A stretch of DNA of 64,000 nt from Osedax fenrisi. Its lineage: Eukaryota; Annelida; Polychaeta; Sabellida; Siboglinidae. The stretch lies in assembly GCA_964019155.1 (NCBI GenBank), contig OZ025244.1, forward strand, positions 53,695,161 through 53,759,160, given 5' to 3'. Below, one piece after another: positions 1-11,951 of this stretch; position 1 is the stretch's first letter; each line of letters opens with the position of its first letter. The notes under the pieces were generated by a model. The model saw nothing but the letters and a program-made list of their open reading frames with translations, was not told the origin of the DNA and searched no databases. The translations under genes were made by a program, and so were the position numbers.

Positions 1-2
1 AC

Positions 3-689
3 GATACACATAATTCGGAAAATACTATATTCGATACAATAACATTCATTGATAATAATAATTTAATCGAATTATCAAATGGAAGAAAAACTAAAATACC
101 AAAGAGGTTTACATTATTTGTTATCTATATATATATATATTTAATAGGTTTATCATCCAATACGAGTACGATAATAGGAGTAATTTTGATATGGATATCG
201 AGGATAATGCGAGGTCATAAATTACCATTATATATATATATATAATTTTCATGTAATATTATAACTATTTTGATTCAATTAACTTCAATATGTTAATAGC
301 ATATCTTTCTACGGAGTGTTTGATTTAGCAATATCAACACTGAAAGAGCGGTTTACGTGTACCTCTTTAAGTAGCTTTTATGCTCTCAAAGATACCTCAT
401 TAATCAAGGATATATTTAATTATGAGGTATGTATTTATAATTAATGTTATTATATTAATAATTGAATTAACTTATGTAGACATAATTATTATATTTAATA
501 ATATATTATAATAATTTACAGATCCTTAAATATGATGAACTAATAGTAGATGATCTAAGAGCGGAGTTAAAGATATTAAAAATAGCCAATTCATTTTATA
601 CAATAGAAGAAGTAATTTATTACTTTATGAATGTTAAACATGTTCAATTATTTCCAAATATTGTAAATCATCGATCCCGGATAACATAA
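3..689 (+). pseudogene. hAT (ZMYM-type) transposase C-terminal exons, remnant
   Basis: Three stretches read as exons of a hAT-family transposase of the ZMYM/DUF4371 kind. Positions 3-119 are open and end in a basic run (NGRKTKIPKRF) before a GT. Positions 300-426 follow an AG and end at GAG/GTATG; they encode FYGVFDLAISTLKERF, the usual 'D..I..L..RF' segment of these proteins. Positions 522-689 follow TTACAG, start in the matching phase, and run through KYDELIVDDLRAEL to LFPNIV and a TAA stop. The expected ERSFS dimerisation segment after 'LFPNI' is missing, so this is probably truncated or decayed. The domain assignment is from recognition of the family pattern; the splice sites are visible. 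The N-terminal part would lie outside the window. Confidence 0.5.
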
Positions 690-1399
690 ATGATATTAAT
701 AAAAGTTAAGTATAATTCAGAGGTATACCTCTGAATTTATATATTGATTAAAATATATTAATAAGAAGTATATATGTATATGTACTTGATTATGTATATT
801 AGTGCTGTAAAATTTCAAATACTATATTAATTAATAATTATTAAAAATAATATATACTTAATAATTATTAACATATCATTAATTATTATTAATTAATAAT
901 AATTATTGATAAATAATTATTAGATAGTAAATTAGAATTTAATAATTAATAATTATTAAAATAATATATAATTAATAATTAATAATTATTAAAATATTAT
1001 ATAATTAATAGTTAATAATATAAAATTAATTATTATTAATTAATAATAATTATTGATAAATAATTATTAAAATAATATATAATTAATAATTATTAATATA
1101 TAATTAATTGTTATTAATTAATAATAAGTATTGATAATTAATTATTAATTAGTAAATTAGAATTGAATAATTATTAATTATTAAAATAATATATAATTAA
1201 TAATTAATAATCATTAAAATAATATATAATTAATAATTATTAAAATATAATTAATTATTTTTAATTAATAATAATTATTGATAAATAAGTATATAAATAT
1301 TTTACAATATATACATTTAACAATAACGTTTAAATAATATGAACCTTAATCCCTGCAGTAACATTTAGTTACTCATCCGTATACCGTTTATATGGAATA
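690..1399. repeat. Degenerate AT-only tandem repeat, no gene
   Basis: From about 820 to 1290 the sequence is almost pure A/T and is built from imperfect repeats of an AATTAATAATTATTAAAAT-like unit, spaced irregularly. No coding potential is seen here or in the flanking 690-820 and 1290-1400. Confidence 0.7.
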
Positions 1400-2356
1400 C
1401 ATATCCTACCCGAACGCGTTGTATACGTCGATCCAGTCGTCTCTATTAAGGGAGATATCTTTTAAGGCAGATTTCTCCTAATTGTATTTTCACTTTATCC
1501 TTCCACTAAGTAACTTCGGTCATTGTCAGCCAGTACTATCACTTTAGCTGGTCGGTCTAAATTGTTGATATATACCTCATCTCCCATCGAGAGTTTTGAT
1601 AAATCTTTTACTTTTGGATTATGGTTATATTTCTATGTGATCCTTTCTAATTTTTTTTCTGAAAATTCCTATATTCTTCGTGATGTTGTTTCTTTATTAT
1701 TTGTCTGTCGCTGATTATTGGAATGATAGATGATAATTTCATGTTCATCAACAATTCTGCTGGAGACAATCCAAAATCCAAGGGTTTAGTTCGATACTCG
1801 AGCATACTCAGATAAGGGAGTTCTGTTTTTTCCATCAATCTTTTTACAGCTTGTACTGCTCTCTATGACATTCCATTTCCTTTTGGATAATGAGGTGATA
1901 ATGTTATGTACTGAAACTTATATTTCTCTTCAAATCTCTTGAATTCTTCCGATACGTACTGTTTTCCGTTGTCTGAAATCAACCTATCCGGTATTTCATA
2001 TTTGAGAATATTGTTTTTATCTTTTCTATTATGGTTTTGGAGGTCTCTCCTTTGTCCAGTATAGATACTTCGATATATAAGGAATAATTGTCCACAATTA
2101 ATATATACATTTTTCCTTTTAACTGAAACATTTCACTCCCTACCATTTCCCAAGGTCCTTTCGGCAATGGTATAATTTCTAGTGTTTCCACTTTTTGAAT
2201 CTCGTAGATTTTACATTGTATGCACTCTCTTATATGTTGTAGTGTATAATAGTTGGGTTTGGGTTTGGGTTTGGGTTTGGGTTTTTTCTTATTTATTTGT
2301 TGGTACGAAAGATTGACCTTAATAATGCTCATTGCTAGATCCGCTTCGGAAACTAA

Positions 2357-2390
<34 letters not shown>
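1400..2390 (-). pseudogene. Gypsy-type LTR retrotransposon integrase, broken
   Basis: The minus strand carries the end of a Gypsy-type pol gene. The zinc-binding tail (H..C..C near 2225), the core start (PWEMVG), the first catalytic Asp in VDNYS (about 2085) and the second in SDNG (about 1975) are all present. After the core comes a long C-terminal part ending in a GDEVYI / DRPAKVIV chromodomain-linker-like block near 1600-1500. It is not functional. There is a frameshift near 1995-2005, and the codon where the third catalytic residue (Glu of the NGMSE motif) is expected is a TAG stop at about 1867. At its 5' side the frame runs into a (GGGTTT)n/(TA)n microsatellite at 2250-2425. No LTR was found for it. 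Family known; individual breaks are seen directly. Confidence 0.8.
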
Positions 2391-2393
<3 letters not shown>

Positions 2394-2425
2394 TATAAAT
2401 CCGTATGGAGACCCCCCCCCCCCAA
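2255..2425. repeat. (GGGTTT)n, (TA)n and poly-C microsatellites
   Basis: GGGTTT is repeated about five times at 2257-2286, (TA)n runs about 2360-2390, and a run of ten C lies near 2410-2421. These truncate the 5' side of the integrase remnant. Confidence 0.9.
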
Positions 2426-2616
2426 AGAGGGATTTAAGTTATGTGAAAGTATTACATTTTGATGTGTGTTTTAATAGATGTTAATGAATGGATAAATATG
2501 GCTGAGGAATGCGTAAATTTATTATGATATAAAGTGAAGGAGGGGCTAAGATAGAATTATCAATGCTAGGCGAGGGTATGTTAAGTAAGGAGGTTATTTT
2601 TAAGGAATTAATATGC

Positions 2617-2757
2617 TGATCCTGATATTACGTTATGTTGGTACATGATAATACGTTATTTTGTAACGTGATAATACGTTATATTGGAATGTGATAATAC
2701 TTTATATTTGAACATGATAATAAGTTAGGTTGGAACGTGATAATACTATATATTGGA
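2617..2757. repeat. 23-bp tandem repeat, about 6 copies
   Basis: Units of the form TGATAATACGTTATATTGGA followed by ACG are repeated about six times with point differences. No gene is visible from 2440 to 3300 otherwise. Confidence 0.75.
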
Positions 2758-2999
2758 TCTTTTTATAATATATTTATATATTTAATAAATAGATAAGTAT
2801 CAAAGATTTTCAGAAGGAAAGATATAACACTTACGCGAATAGCTCTCTAGCTATATGTCCTTTATGCATAATTATATATTAATAGTATGGGATGTACTAA
2901 AACGCAGTTGTAATCCAGTTGTAATCCAGTTGTAATTTTATAATATTTATTTGTATATAATATACTTAATTTTATACTTTGATACTATTGTATAGTATA

Positions 3000-3014
3000 G
3001 TATAGTATATATAT

Positions 3015-3068
<54 letters not shown>

Positions 3069-3269
3069 TCACACGCACAGATACACACACAAACACACAC
3101 ACATATAATATAGATATACATAGATATTATATAATTGTTCTACCACATATCTATAAATATATTTTCATAGCATAATATGATTGTATTATAGCATGTATCT
3201 AAACTTGTTGGCCAGCTTCTAGTCCGACAAATTGAATAGTCAAGATACAGAAGTTAGTATGTAATGTAG

Positions 3270-3310
<41 letters not shown>
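3000..3310. repeat. (TA)n and (CA)n microsatellite cluster
   Basis: Long (TA)n tracts at about 3008-3061 and 3275-3312 with a CA-rich tract at 3070-3105. The second tract abuts the start of the LTR-like repeat at 3311. Confidence 0.9.
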
Positions 3311-3317
<7 letters not shown>

Positions 3318-3569
3318 CACTATGATGCAATATAGTACACATGTTAAATATTGTTATGTTGATATAATTACATTCGTATATATTTAGTAATAGGGTGTAC
3401 ATGATATACCTAAGTGTATATAAATTCACATATATCATGTTGCCATCCGTAATGGACCAGTCCGTACAGCTTAGCATAATGGAACGTTCCATATCTAGCT
3501 AACTAACTAGATATCGGACGTCCCATTACGTAACATGTTTACTGCTTTAGGAATCAGGTTGACGCACGC

Positions 3570-5212
3570 TAAGGGTAGTCACTTTTTCTGAACACCAATA
3601 AAACAACTGGGATAGGCACACACATGGGTATACTATATCACATATTTTTTTTTAGAATTTAATTAGGTCAATTAGATAGTGCGAAAGACAAAAATGTATT
3701 TGTTATAAAAATATTTACTAATTTCTCCTATCACGTGACAATTTAAAAAAAAAACAGGTGTAAACAAAGCGATTTAAATATTTTATTTATTTCTAAAACA
3801 TTATTAATATGGATTTAAGATCAATATCTAAATTTAATGATTATTTTAAACCTGCAGGTTTAATAGATACATGTATCTATGTCATACAAAAGGTTGACAA
3901 CACATATAGATGTCTATTTGCATTTTACTTCCATAAAATCCATAAATATCGCAAGTGCCGTATTTGAAACTGTAGAACGAATTCGTGATATTTGGTATCG
4001 TGCATAAATACCCACTATTAATCATGCCTATATACGAACTAAGGTCAACAGATACTTGGTTATCATTAATAAAATAAAATAAAGTATCAACAGTGTTAAT
4101 GTTGAAGAATATTACCTAAAACACGTGAAGGAATACGATATATTGTTTGATATTTTCCCATGTAAATGCACGAAAAATTGCCATTACTCTGGCGATAAGC
4201 GTATAAAATAAACAATTGTGTCTCATGAAAAACGAGATGCAAGAATAAATGTTACACTAATGCATGGAAAACTATTACCTAAGCTTTCTACAAAACGCGA
4301 TTTTGTTTATTTTGTATAATTGTATATATTAATTATTTAAAAAATGTTATTTTATAATATTATTGTATAAATAAAAATACATATCTTTGTTAATATAAAC
4401 TGATATTTTTTATTTTATTGATAATTATATAACAAAATACATATAATAAATATATATTAAATATTATAAATAAATAATATAGTAAATAATACAACTATAA
4501 TGAAAAATATAATAAGTATCTGAAGTTCTACATAAATTTGAAATTTGAAAAAAAAATTTTACTAAATATGTCCTTAAAATTCCAATTTAAAAGAAAAACA
4601 ATTCTGACCCTAATTTTAATATTTAATAAGATCTTTTGTTAACAAATAAAAAAAAAATAAAAAAAATTATTATATTCTGATGTTTCGGCTGATTTGAAAT
4701 GTTGTCAAAATTGTATTGATAATTTTTAATTATATATTGTAATTAATTAATTGAATTAGTTATATATATAATAATACTGTATATAAGTCTATTATATATA
4801 TATAAATTAATAATTGTGGTTAAAAATAAAAAAAATTAAATATTTTGCCGAAAAAAAATAAATTATCAAAAAAAATTATAGAAAAAATATTTCCTAGCAA
4901 AATTCTAGGATTTTTATTTCTTTTTATAAAATTTGGTAATCAATATTAATAAGTAATATATGATGATACTATGTGTTAAGTATTAATACATTATAATAAA
5001 TATAAGTGGTTTAAATGTTGAATCTTTAATTTTTAAATTATTCTATGGTGAATTTCCTATCTTCAACATGTTAAATTTCAGGGGGTCTTCGCACATACTA
5101 AATGTCATCCAAATGACCTAACATTTTTTTTCTTAGATAAAAACATAGTACTCTCCTTACAAACGGAGTTTTACCAAAATCGGTAAATTTACCATCAGTA
5201 TGACTACGCTTA
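3570..5212. mobile_element. 1643-bp hAT-like non-autonomous DNA transposon
   Basis: The insertion is flanked by an exact 8-bp direct repeat ACGCACGC (3562-3569 and 5213-5220). The homologous copy at about 12,335 has a single ACGCACGC with no insert, so it serves as the empty site. The ends are inverted repeats: the left end starts TAAGGGTAGTCAC and the right end reads TAAGCGTAGTCAT on the opposite strand. An 8-bp duplication is typical of hAT elements. Inside, a short open stretch from an ATG at 3810 is soon interrupted by stops, and no transposase is recognised. The rest (4300-5050) is AT-rich and featureless. Confidence 0.8.
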
Positions 5213-5791
5213 ACGCACGCACTGAGTGTTTGCCTAGGGAACGCAGCCCTCCCTGATTGGCTAATGGATAAATGTACCACGCGATACCTAGCGCCTGTTT
5301 GCACTTGTATGGCCCAGCTAGTCTATTATTCATTATACACAACTAGTTACAGTATACACATATACATATGATTGTGTCATCATATTTGATTTATATTAAT
5401 ATAAAATTTATAATTTCAGAATAAACAAGATGATCTTCCTGCTTGGCTATGGTGAATATCTCCATGAATATGTTAAAGATCATTTCTAGGATCCGGTATC
5501 GTCTTCGTGAATTTCTTATATATATTTATATATATATATTTATATCTGGCATTATACAATGTGATATTTAATGAACAGAAACCTCTATATTCGCATACTA
5601 TATACTATATATGTATATTATAATCATATATGATCATATATGTATACATTCTTGTATTATTATCATTATAAATATACCCTTGCGTTCCCAGTTTATTATT
5701 ATATATATTATTCTCGTGTTATATCATATCCGTATTTTGTGTATTGTTCCTGTAATAAATGAATGAATTGTTTTACGTTTCTTATTTACTA

Positions 5792-6070
5792 TGTATGGGT
5801 ACAAATATACGTTCCACTAGGTGTTTATTTATGGGTAAAAATATACGTTCCACTAGGTGTTTATTAAGGGTAACAATTTACGTTCCACTAGGTGTTTAAT
5901 CATGGGTAAAAATATACGTTCTACTAGGTGATTATTTATGGGTAATATTATACGTTCTACTAGGTGTTTATTTATGGGTAAAAATATACGTTCCACTAGG
6001 TGTTTATTTATGGGTAAAAATATACGTTCCACTATGTGTTTATTTATGGGTAAAATTATACATTCCACTG
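5792..6070. repeat. 36-bp tandem array, about 8 units
   Basis: Unit contains TATACGTTCCACTAGGTGTT and TTTATGGGTAAAA. Because the period is a multiple of three, open frames run through it on both strands (a 12-residue repeat), but these look like by-products of the period. The same array is found at 12940-13255. Confidence 0.9.
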
Positions 6071-7655
6071 ATTATCAGCTTGTTCTGATAGTTCCTCTAG
6101 TACAGTGGTTCCCAACCTATGGGTCATGACCCAAATGTGGGTCATTGGTATTTTTGTTTGGGTCATGAGCCAATTTATAAAAATATTTATAATAATATTT
6201 ATATCCAACATATTATAGTTTATATTATTTGTTTACGATTAAGTTTAATAATACAAAAATAAAATTGTTCATTGGTTTATGGTATATTTTGTAATTAAAA
6301 GTTGTCAAAAAAAGGGTCATCGTGAAAAAAGGTTGGGAACCACTGTCTAGTACATCCAATACTGCAGCAAAGTTTTCGCTTAATATATTAACTGCATCGT
6401 GTCTTGAGCTCCATCTCGTTTCGCATGATCTCTTTAAAGTTATTTTTAGTTTGCTTGTTAATATTTCCCAGCGCAGTGTAGATTTAGCAAAGAAATTATA
6501 AACAAATTCGATATTATCAAAAAATGATATTGATATGATTTCTTGTTTTGAAGCATTGACCCCTACTAAATTCAGACTGTGATTGTCACAATTTACAAAA
6601 ACAATTTGCGGATTAATTTTCTTTATCCTAGTTTTAACTCCTGATATTTTACCAGACATTACTGCAGCATTATCATAGCATTGTGATCGGCAATTCTGTA
6701 TGTCTAAGCCATTATCTTCCAGAGATTTTAGAATAGAATTTGTTATATCTTCACTTTTTTTTCCATGTATTTCAATAAAGTTAATAAATCTTTCTTTTAC
6801 TTCAATTGTTTTCGTCTCGTTGTCTTTTTCTACATATCGAATAATTTGTGATAACTGTTCTCTGTGTGAAACATCAGGTGTTGAATCACAAAGTTTACCA
6901 TAATATTTTGATTTTTTAATTTTCTTGAGTATTGTATTTCTCATATTCTCCGATAATAATCTAATTAGTTCATTTATTATTTGTGGTGAAAGATAATATG
7001 TCAATATTCTCTTATAATTTTTAATCTTTTCTATATGATCATGAAGAACTATATCAAATTTAGATACAAATTTAATCAATTCGAGGAAGTTTCCATTATT
7101 TATATCCTCGTTTCTAATATCTTCATTATGCCCTCGTAGTGGAATATTTTGTATGATTAAAAATCGTAAGCATTCTATTTCCCTTTCAATTACCAGTTTC
7201 CATTTTTTCTTTTTAATAAAAATGTTTGCATTATTTAATACCTCAATATTAGTGTTCCTATTTGTATATTCTTTCCAGTCTATGAAAGCTAATCTATGTA
7301 TTTTGGAAGATTCATGTTCAGCAACTTTTTATTTTTTCTCCAATTGTTAAATCCTCCTTTATTGATAAATGATGATTTATTTGATTTATCTGTGAAAATA
7401 AAACAACAGAAACAATATAATGAGTTTGATGCTGGTGAATAGAGTAGCCGAGATCGTTTAGACTTATTTTATTTTCATTTCATAAAACCATGTGGAATTA
7501 ACTGCTCTTCCTAGAATGTTTCCTTCATTTCAAAAAGGTCCATCAATATTTTGTAAAATTCCAATATCTTTTCTAAGTAGATTTTCTTTTAAAGCAGGAT
7601 TAATAATTGCTGATCCATCTATATCAAACTTTATTTCAGAAATATTAGTAATACC
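6060..7655 (-). pseudogene. ZMYM-type hAT transposase, main exon (DUF4371), broken
   Basis: Reading from 7655 down, after an AG acceptor, the minus strand gives in order: a degenerate N-terminal block; a TTF-type zinc finger (YSPASNSLYCFCC near 7430, then GGFNNWRK); KVAEHESSKIHR; PLRGHNEDIRNEDINNGNF (about 7150-7090); and the DUF4371 RNase H-like core with GYD/NAAVMSGK-type (about 6680) and NCDNHSLNLV (about 6590) motifs. These are the hallmarks of ZMYM1/5-like hAT transposases. Frameshifts and stops occur near 7345 and 7450-7530. A 243-bp MITE interrupts the 3' part (6103-6345), after which the same frame resumes (EELSEQADNQW). Homology stops at about 6065 where the 36-bp array begins, so the C-terminal dimerisation region is gone. 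The N-terminal exon is at 10966-11172. Confidence 0.85.
6103..6345. mobile_element. 243-bp hAT (Charlie-like) MITE inside the transposase exon
   Basis: Terminal inverted repeats CAGTGGTTCCCAACCTATGG and its complement (AGGTTGGGAACCACTG at the right) bound an AT-rich, non-coding interior. The target duplication reads TCTAGTA(C) on the + strand, 7-8 bp with one base shared with the terminal repeat. Removing the insert and one duplicate restores the open frame of the host transposase, which proves an insertion. CAGTGGTTCCCAACC-type ends are known from Charlie-like hAT MITEs. Confidence 0.9.
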
Positions 7656-10600
7656 CTGTGTAAGCTATGTAAACATTTATATTAGATTTATAATTATATT
7701 AAATTTATAATTATATTACATATATAATAATTATAATAATTTAAATTTAATTATTACATTATTTAATTAATATTATGGTGTAACCACCTTGTAACCTTGT
7801 AACCAATTTGTGTAGACACTGCGATCAACATCAGTAATGAGTTTTCGGCGGTGTATCGTATATTAATTATTATAAGCTATATTAAATAGATGTGTTTTCA
7901 ATTTGACTTTAAAGGTGTGGTTAGAAACTATAGATCTAATTAAGTGAGGTAGGGAGTTCCATAGTTTAGGTGATATTATAGAAAAAGAAGATTCCTGTTT
8001 TTTATTAAGTGATAAAGTTATTGGTATATTTAGTTTGTATTTATGTATTGTTCGTTGTGGTCGGGATGACTTGTAGTTCGTAAGTAGTTCAGTAAGATAG
8101 TCAGGTTTATTATTATGGGTGGCATGGTGGGTCAGTAGGAGTAATTTGTATTGTATGCGGTAAGGGATGGGTGGCCTGTGAATGGATTTCATATAAGGTG
8201 TGATATGTTGTCTTGAGTATTTTTGTATCCTGAAAATGGTTCTGATGGCTCTATATTGTAATTTAGTGAGAATTTTGATAGTATGTGCAGGGAGTGAATT
8301 TAAAGTAGAGTTACAGTAGTCAAGTTGGGGCAGTATTAAGGAAGTAACTAGTAGTTTGGCAAGTTCAGTAGTTATAGAAGGTCTAATAAGTCGGATCGTA
8401 TGTAAGGTGTAATTAATGGACTTCGATATATTAGTTATATGTGGTATATAAGACAGCTTTTGGTCAAGTGTGAGACCGAGGTTTTTAGCTTGGTTAGAGT
8501 ATTCTATAATGTGATTATTAATAATAATAGGTGGTATGGAATGATGTCCTGGGGATGTATTTATTAATAAAGCTTTTGTTTTAAGGCTATTCAATAGTAG
8601 GGAGTTATTTGAAAGCCATTTACTAATGTCATTAATGCATTTATTTATAGTATTTATGATATTGATTGGGTCAGGTAAATTACAGTATAGCTGTAAGTCA
8701 TCCGCATATGAGTGAAAGTGTATATCGGGGTATTCGTCAAGTAAGTAAAGTAAAGGGGAAATATATATATATATTAAAGAGAATTGGACCTAAAACAGAA
8801 CCTTGGGGTACAACATGAGTTGTGTGGCGGGGTTCTGTTATGGCGTTATCTATACATATAGAAAAGGATCTGTTAATTAGGTAGGATGTAAACCAACTAA
8901 GGACAGAATCTTTAATACCAATGTTCTCTAATCTTCGAATAAGAATATTATGGTCTAACGTATCGAAAGCCGACGACAAGTCAAGTAGAATCAGTAAGGT
9001 GGGAGTATTTTTTGGAAATAGTAGTATATTGTTTAAAGTATGGAGTAGTGAAGTTTCAGTGCTCTTTTCCGTTGTATAAGCACTTTGTAATTTATGCAGT
9101 ATGTTATTATTATTGATGTATGTTCTAAGTTGTTTAGCAATTATTCTTTCAATTGTCTTAGATATGAAAGAAAGGTTGGATATGGGACGATAATTAGAAA
9201 GAGTTATATGACCTATCAATGGACTGGTTTTTAGGGATGGGAATTACATGGGCATATTTCATGTGGGATGGGAAGATACCTGCAGTTAGTGAGCGATCGA
9301 TAATTTTTTTGTAGAATGGAGAAAGAAGGGATGAAAGAGAATGTAATAAACATAATGGAATTGGGTCTAGTTTACATGTAGATTTAACTGTTAATAAAAG
9401 ATTATTGATATTGATAATGGTTGGTAATGAAAAAGTGGAAAATGAGTATATTGGGCTTGATATTGGTGGGATGCAGGGTCGAGGGAGAGTATCTATAATT
9501 GATGATGTTTTTATGTAAAAGTAAGAGTCAAAGTTAGTCGCATTGTTAAATGGGAGTTATCAGGCAGTATTCGTTTTGTCAGTTTTCCTAGTAGTGTTGA
9601 CGATATTCTAAATAATTTCTTAGTATCTTTTCCAGCTGATTTAATTTGATCTATGTAATATTTATTTTTAGCAGTTTTTATTAATTTTCTATAATTAGAA
9701 AGTGAATGTTTAAAAATATTTAAATCATTTGAGCTTTTGGATTTTCGCCAATTCCTTTCTTTAATTCTAAGTGAGCGTTTTGCTGTGTGTAACGAATTAT
9801 TGAACCATAACGTATTATGTCGAGCTGTATAAGTTTTAGTGATAATATGGGCATATTTATCTAGGACAAGACTAAGGTTACTATCAAAGCTGTCTATATG
9901 AGATGAATCTGTTATATTGTTGTACAAAATTTTGAAGTTATTTATAAAATTAGCAATATTTATATTATCTAATTTTCTTTAGTGAACATTCTTGGATGGT
10001 CTGATTGGTTTAGGGATATGTAGGGAGCAGCTAACAAGGTGGTGGTCAGTGATTAAACTATGAAAATTAGTATTAGAAATTATATTCGAAGATGTGTTAG
10101 ATATAATTAGGTCTAATATGTGTCCAGATGAATGTGTGGAAGACTTGACATGTTGTAAGAAATTATAATAATTTATGATATTAATAAGTTTATTTGTATC
10201 ATGTGAGTTTGGTAACATTGGTATATTGAAATCACCAAGTAGTATACTGTTGGTGGAGATCATAGACAATAGGTTGTCAATTTAATCGATGAAGTAAGGA
10301 ATTGCATTATTAGGAGGTCTATAAATTGTTATAATTGTAAGTGGTTGTGATTTAGGAGGGTACATGAGAAGGCTTCTGAATTATCAAGTGATAGGTCACT
10401 TGACTGTATTAGTTTCAAGACATTTGAATATAGCACACCGACACCGCCACCATAGTGTGGGCCGGGGAGTGGTAGGTGAATAAAGTTAGTAGTTGGGGTA
10501 TTAAGGGATGCAATTATGGGTAGATCCTTGATAGAAAGCCAAGTTTCTGTTATACATAACGTATCTATCTTAGTATCATGAAATATATTTAAAATAATAT

Positions 10601-10965
10601 CTACTTTATTTCTTATGGAACAAGCGTTAAGTGTTGCTACTTTTAGTAATGGAGAAGAAGATAAACGTTTAGTTGAGGGTAATAATGTTGGTGATGAAGA
10701 TATATATGACGGTATATGTGATGAGGATAGTAAGTTTGATGGTGATAGTTGTGATTCACTAAATGTTATAGGTTGTGCAGATAGAGGTGAAAGTGGAGAT
10801 TGGTGATTGGTTTGAGATAATGGTGGAATAGGAGTGGTTGAATGTCATTGTGAAGATTGATGTGATGACTGAGAATTACTGATTGATGATTTCAGTGAAT
10901 TGGTGTTATTATTGGTATTAGTGTATTAGTATTAGTGTATTGGTGTAATAATTACGCAGGTATAC
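7656..10965 (-). other. Intron of the hAT pseudogene, filled by an L2-like LINE
   Basis: The N-terminal exon ends at a GAG/GTATAC donor (10966/10965) and the next exon starts after CACAG at 7655, so the 3.3 kb between behaves as an intron. Nearly all of it is the minus-strand LINE. The remaining 7660-7860 is AT-rich with no coding signal. The splice assignment is inferred. Confidence 0.5.
7863..10900 (-). pseudogene. L2-like LINE ORF2 (endonuclease + reverse transcriptase), frameshifted
   Basis: From about 10,850 down: a Ser/Pro-rich leader; an AP-endonuclease start (VATLNACSIRNK near 10,635, CITETWL near 10,540, GGGVGVLYS); GDFNIP and HILDLIISN and DHHLVSC motifs (10,240-10,030); a basic linker (9900-9520); and RT motifs including NYRPISNLSFISK, LLDLSSAFDTLDH and VPQGSVLGPILF (9200-8760). 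The C-terminal domain (8594-7863) has the typical L2 pattern HITPYMKSIHRPPIPYRIQYK and KLWNSLPHLIR. The catalytic FADD box is missing at about 8700-8760, where a (TA)n tract and frameshift occur. Several frame changes separate the pieces, so it is inactive. Clade assigned by the C-terminal pattern; moderately sure. Confidence 0.85.
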
Positions 10966-11172
10966 CTCCATATCAATAGAAACGTCAACTTCATTTTGTG
11001 CATGTATATCTAGTACATCTATTCGTTCTACAGGTTCTTCATTTATTTCATTAACTATTTTTACAGATTTAATAATAAATGTATCCATTATTTTGAATGA
11101 TTTCAACTTTGTTAATTTATCAATTTCTTCTAGTTTTCTCTTTTTAAATTGACTACCACTTATTTTTTTTCT
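10966..11172 (-). pseudogene. ZMYM-type hAT transposase, N-terminal exon
   Basis: The minus strand reads KKISGSQFKKRKLEEIDKL and continues to SIDMEV before a GT donor. A K-K-x-SG-x-Q-x-(K/R)-rich start is the standard N terminus of ZMYM-type hAT proteins. It therefore belongs with the exon at 6060-7655, separated by an intron holding a LINE. The exact start codon is not fixed. No large host gene lies nearby. Confidence 0.6.
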
Positions 11173-11879
11173 ACAAAAATATTATTATGATATTAATATA
11201 ATAAATCATATGATTATCCCCTTCCACACCAACTATTGTTGTTTTGTTTTAATTTAAATTTAAACAATAAATAACATTCCACACCTAAAATAGCGGTTTG
11301 TCCACAATATTGTTAACAATATCTTGGTATGGAAGGTGCTTCATATTAAAATAATGCTTTAATAAAAGAAATTTAATAAATTTAATAAAAGAAAATGAAA
11401 TAATTATTCAGTAAAGTATAAATAATTTTTATTTTATAATTGAATTTATAACATTTATATAACTATTATAGTAAATAACTTATTAAATTGATTATTTTAT
11501 TAAGTTATATCAAGGATATGTGTCCATGGTTATATTTACTATAGTAACCTAATAATATTTGCGTTTTCCATTATAATATTAGATTTAAATTGATTTATTT
11601 AGTAAATTATTGTAGAATGTTGACCTGTATACAAATTCACACAAATTATAGAAATAAAGTTCAAATCCGTCAGCCATTATGAATAATGGATATAAGATAT
11701 TTAGTACCTATTAATAGCGTAACGTTTACACTTATATAAATAAGTATTTATAATAATTATAAACTATAGTTTTTTATAAAACCCAAACCGAAACCGGTTG
11801 TCTTATTAATATATTATTAAATAAGTATTCTATAGTTACTGGGTTTATTTTTTGCTATTATAAATAATTATTCTATATT

Positions 11880-11951
11880 TTTTGGCGCCCCTAAAATGTT
11901 AGCGCCCGGGGCACGTGCCCCCCCCCCTAGCCCTCCCTTGCTACGCCCCTG
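11880..11951 (-). mobile_element. hAT terminal region (CAGGGGCGTAGC-type end)
   Basis: Read on the minus strand, the sequence starts CAGGGGCGTAGCAAGGGAGG, continues through a G/C run, and reaches GGGCGCCAAAAA. Ends of this kind are typical of hAT elements that encode ZMYM-type transposases. It lies about 0.7 kb upstream of the N-terminal exon, so it is probably the 5' terminus of the same element. The other terminus was not found, consistent with loss of the 3' end at 6065. Confidence 0.6.

Larger units (their letters stand above)
3311..6070 (+). repeat. LTR-like dispersed repeat, copy 1 (split by an insertion)
   Basis: Positions 3311-3569 plus 5213-6070 align collinearly with 12084-13260. 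The core (about 3470-3569 and 5213-5320) also matches, in inverse orientation, the interior of the LTRs at 39342-39850 and 50875-51365. Shared blocks include GCATAATGGAACGTTCCATA, GGACGTCCCATTA and CCCTGATTGGCTA. This makes it probable that the repeat is, or contains, an LTR of a related retrotransposon. Its outer ends are not defined by a TG...CA pair that I can fix. It ends in a 36-bp tandem array. The copy is interrupted at 3570-5212 by a transposon. Confidence 0.65.

Noticed and set aside
4220..4320. Coding remnant inside the 3570-5212 element
   Set aside because: Frames close quickly and no motif of a transposase or other family is recognised.
5853..6129. Repetitive open frames on both strands in the 36-bp array (12-residue repeats), also at 13,014-13,413
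   Set aside because: Unit length divisible by three keeps frames open on both strands; the surrounding repeat is non-coding and LTR-like.
10615..10806. Acidic + strand open frame
   Set aside because: Antisense of the Ser/Pro-rich leader of the L2-like LINE ORF2.
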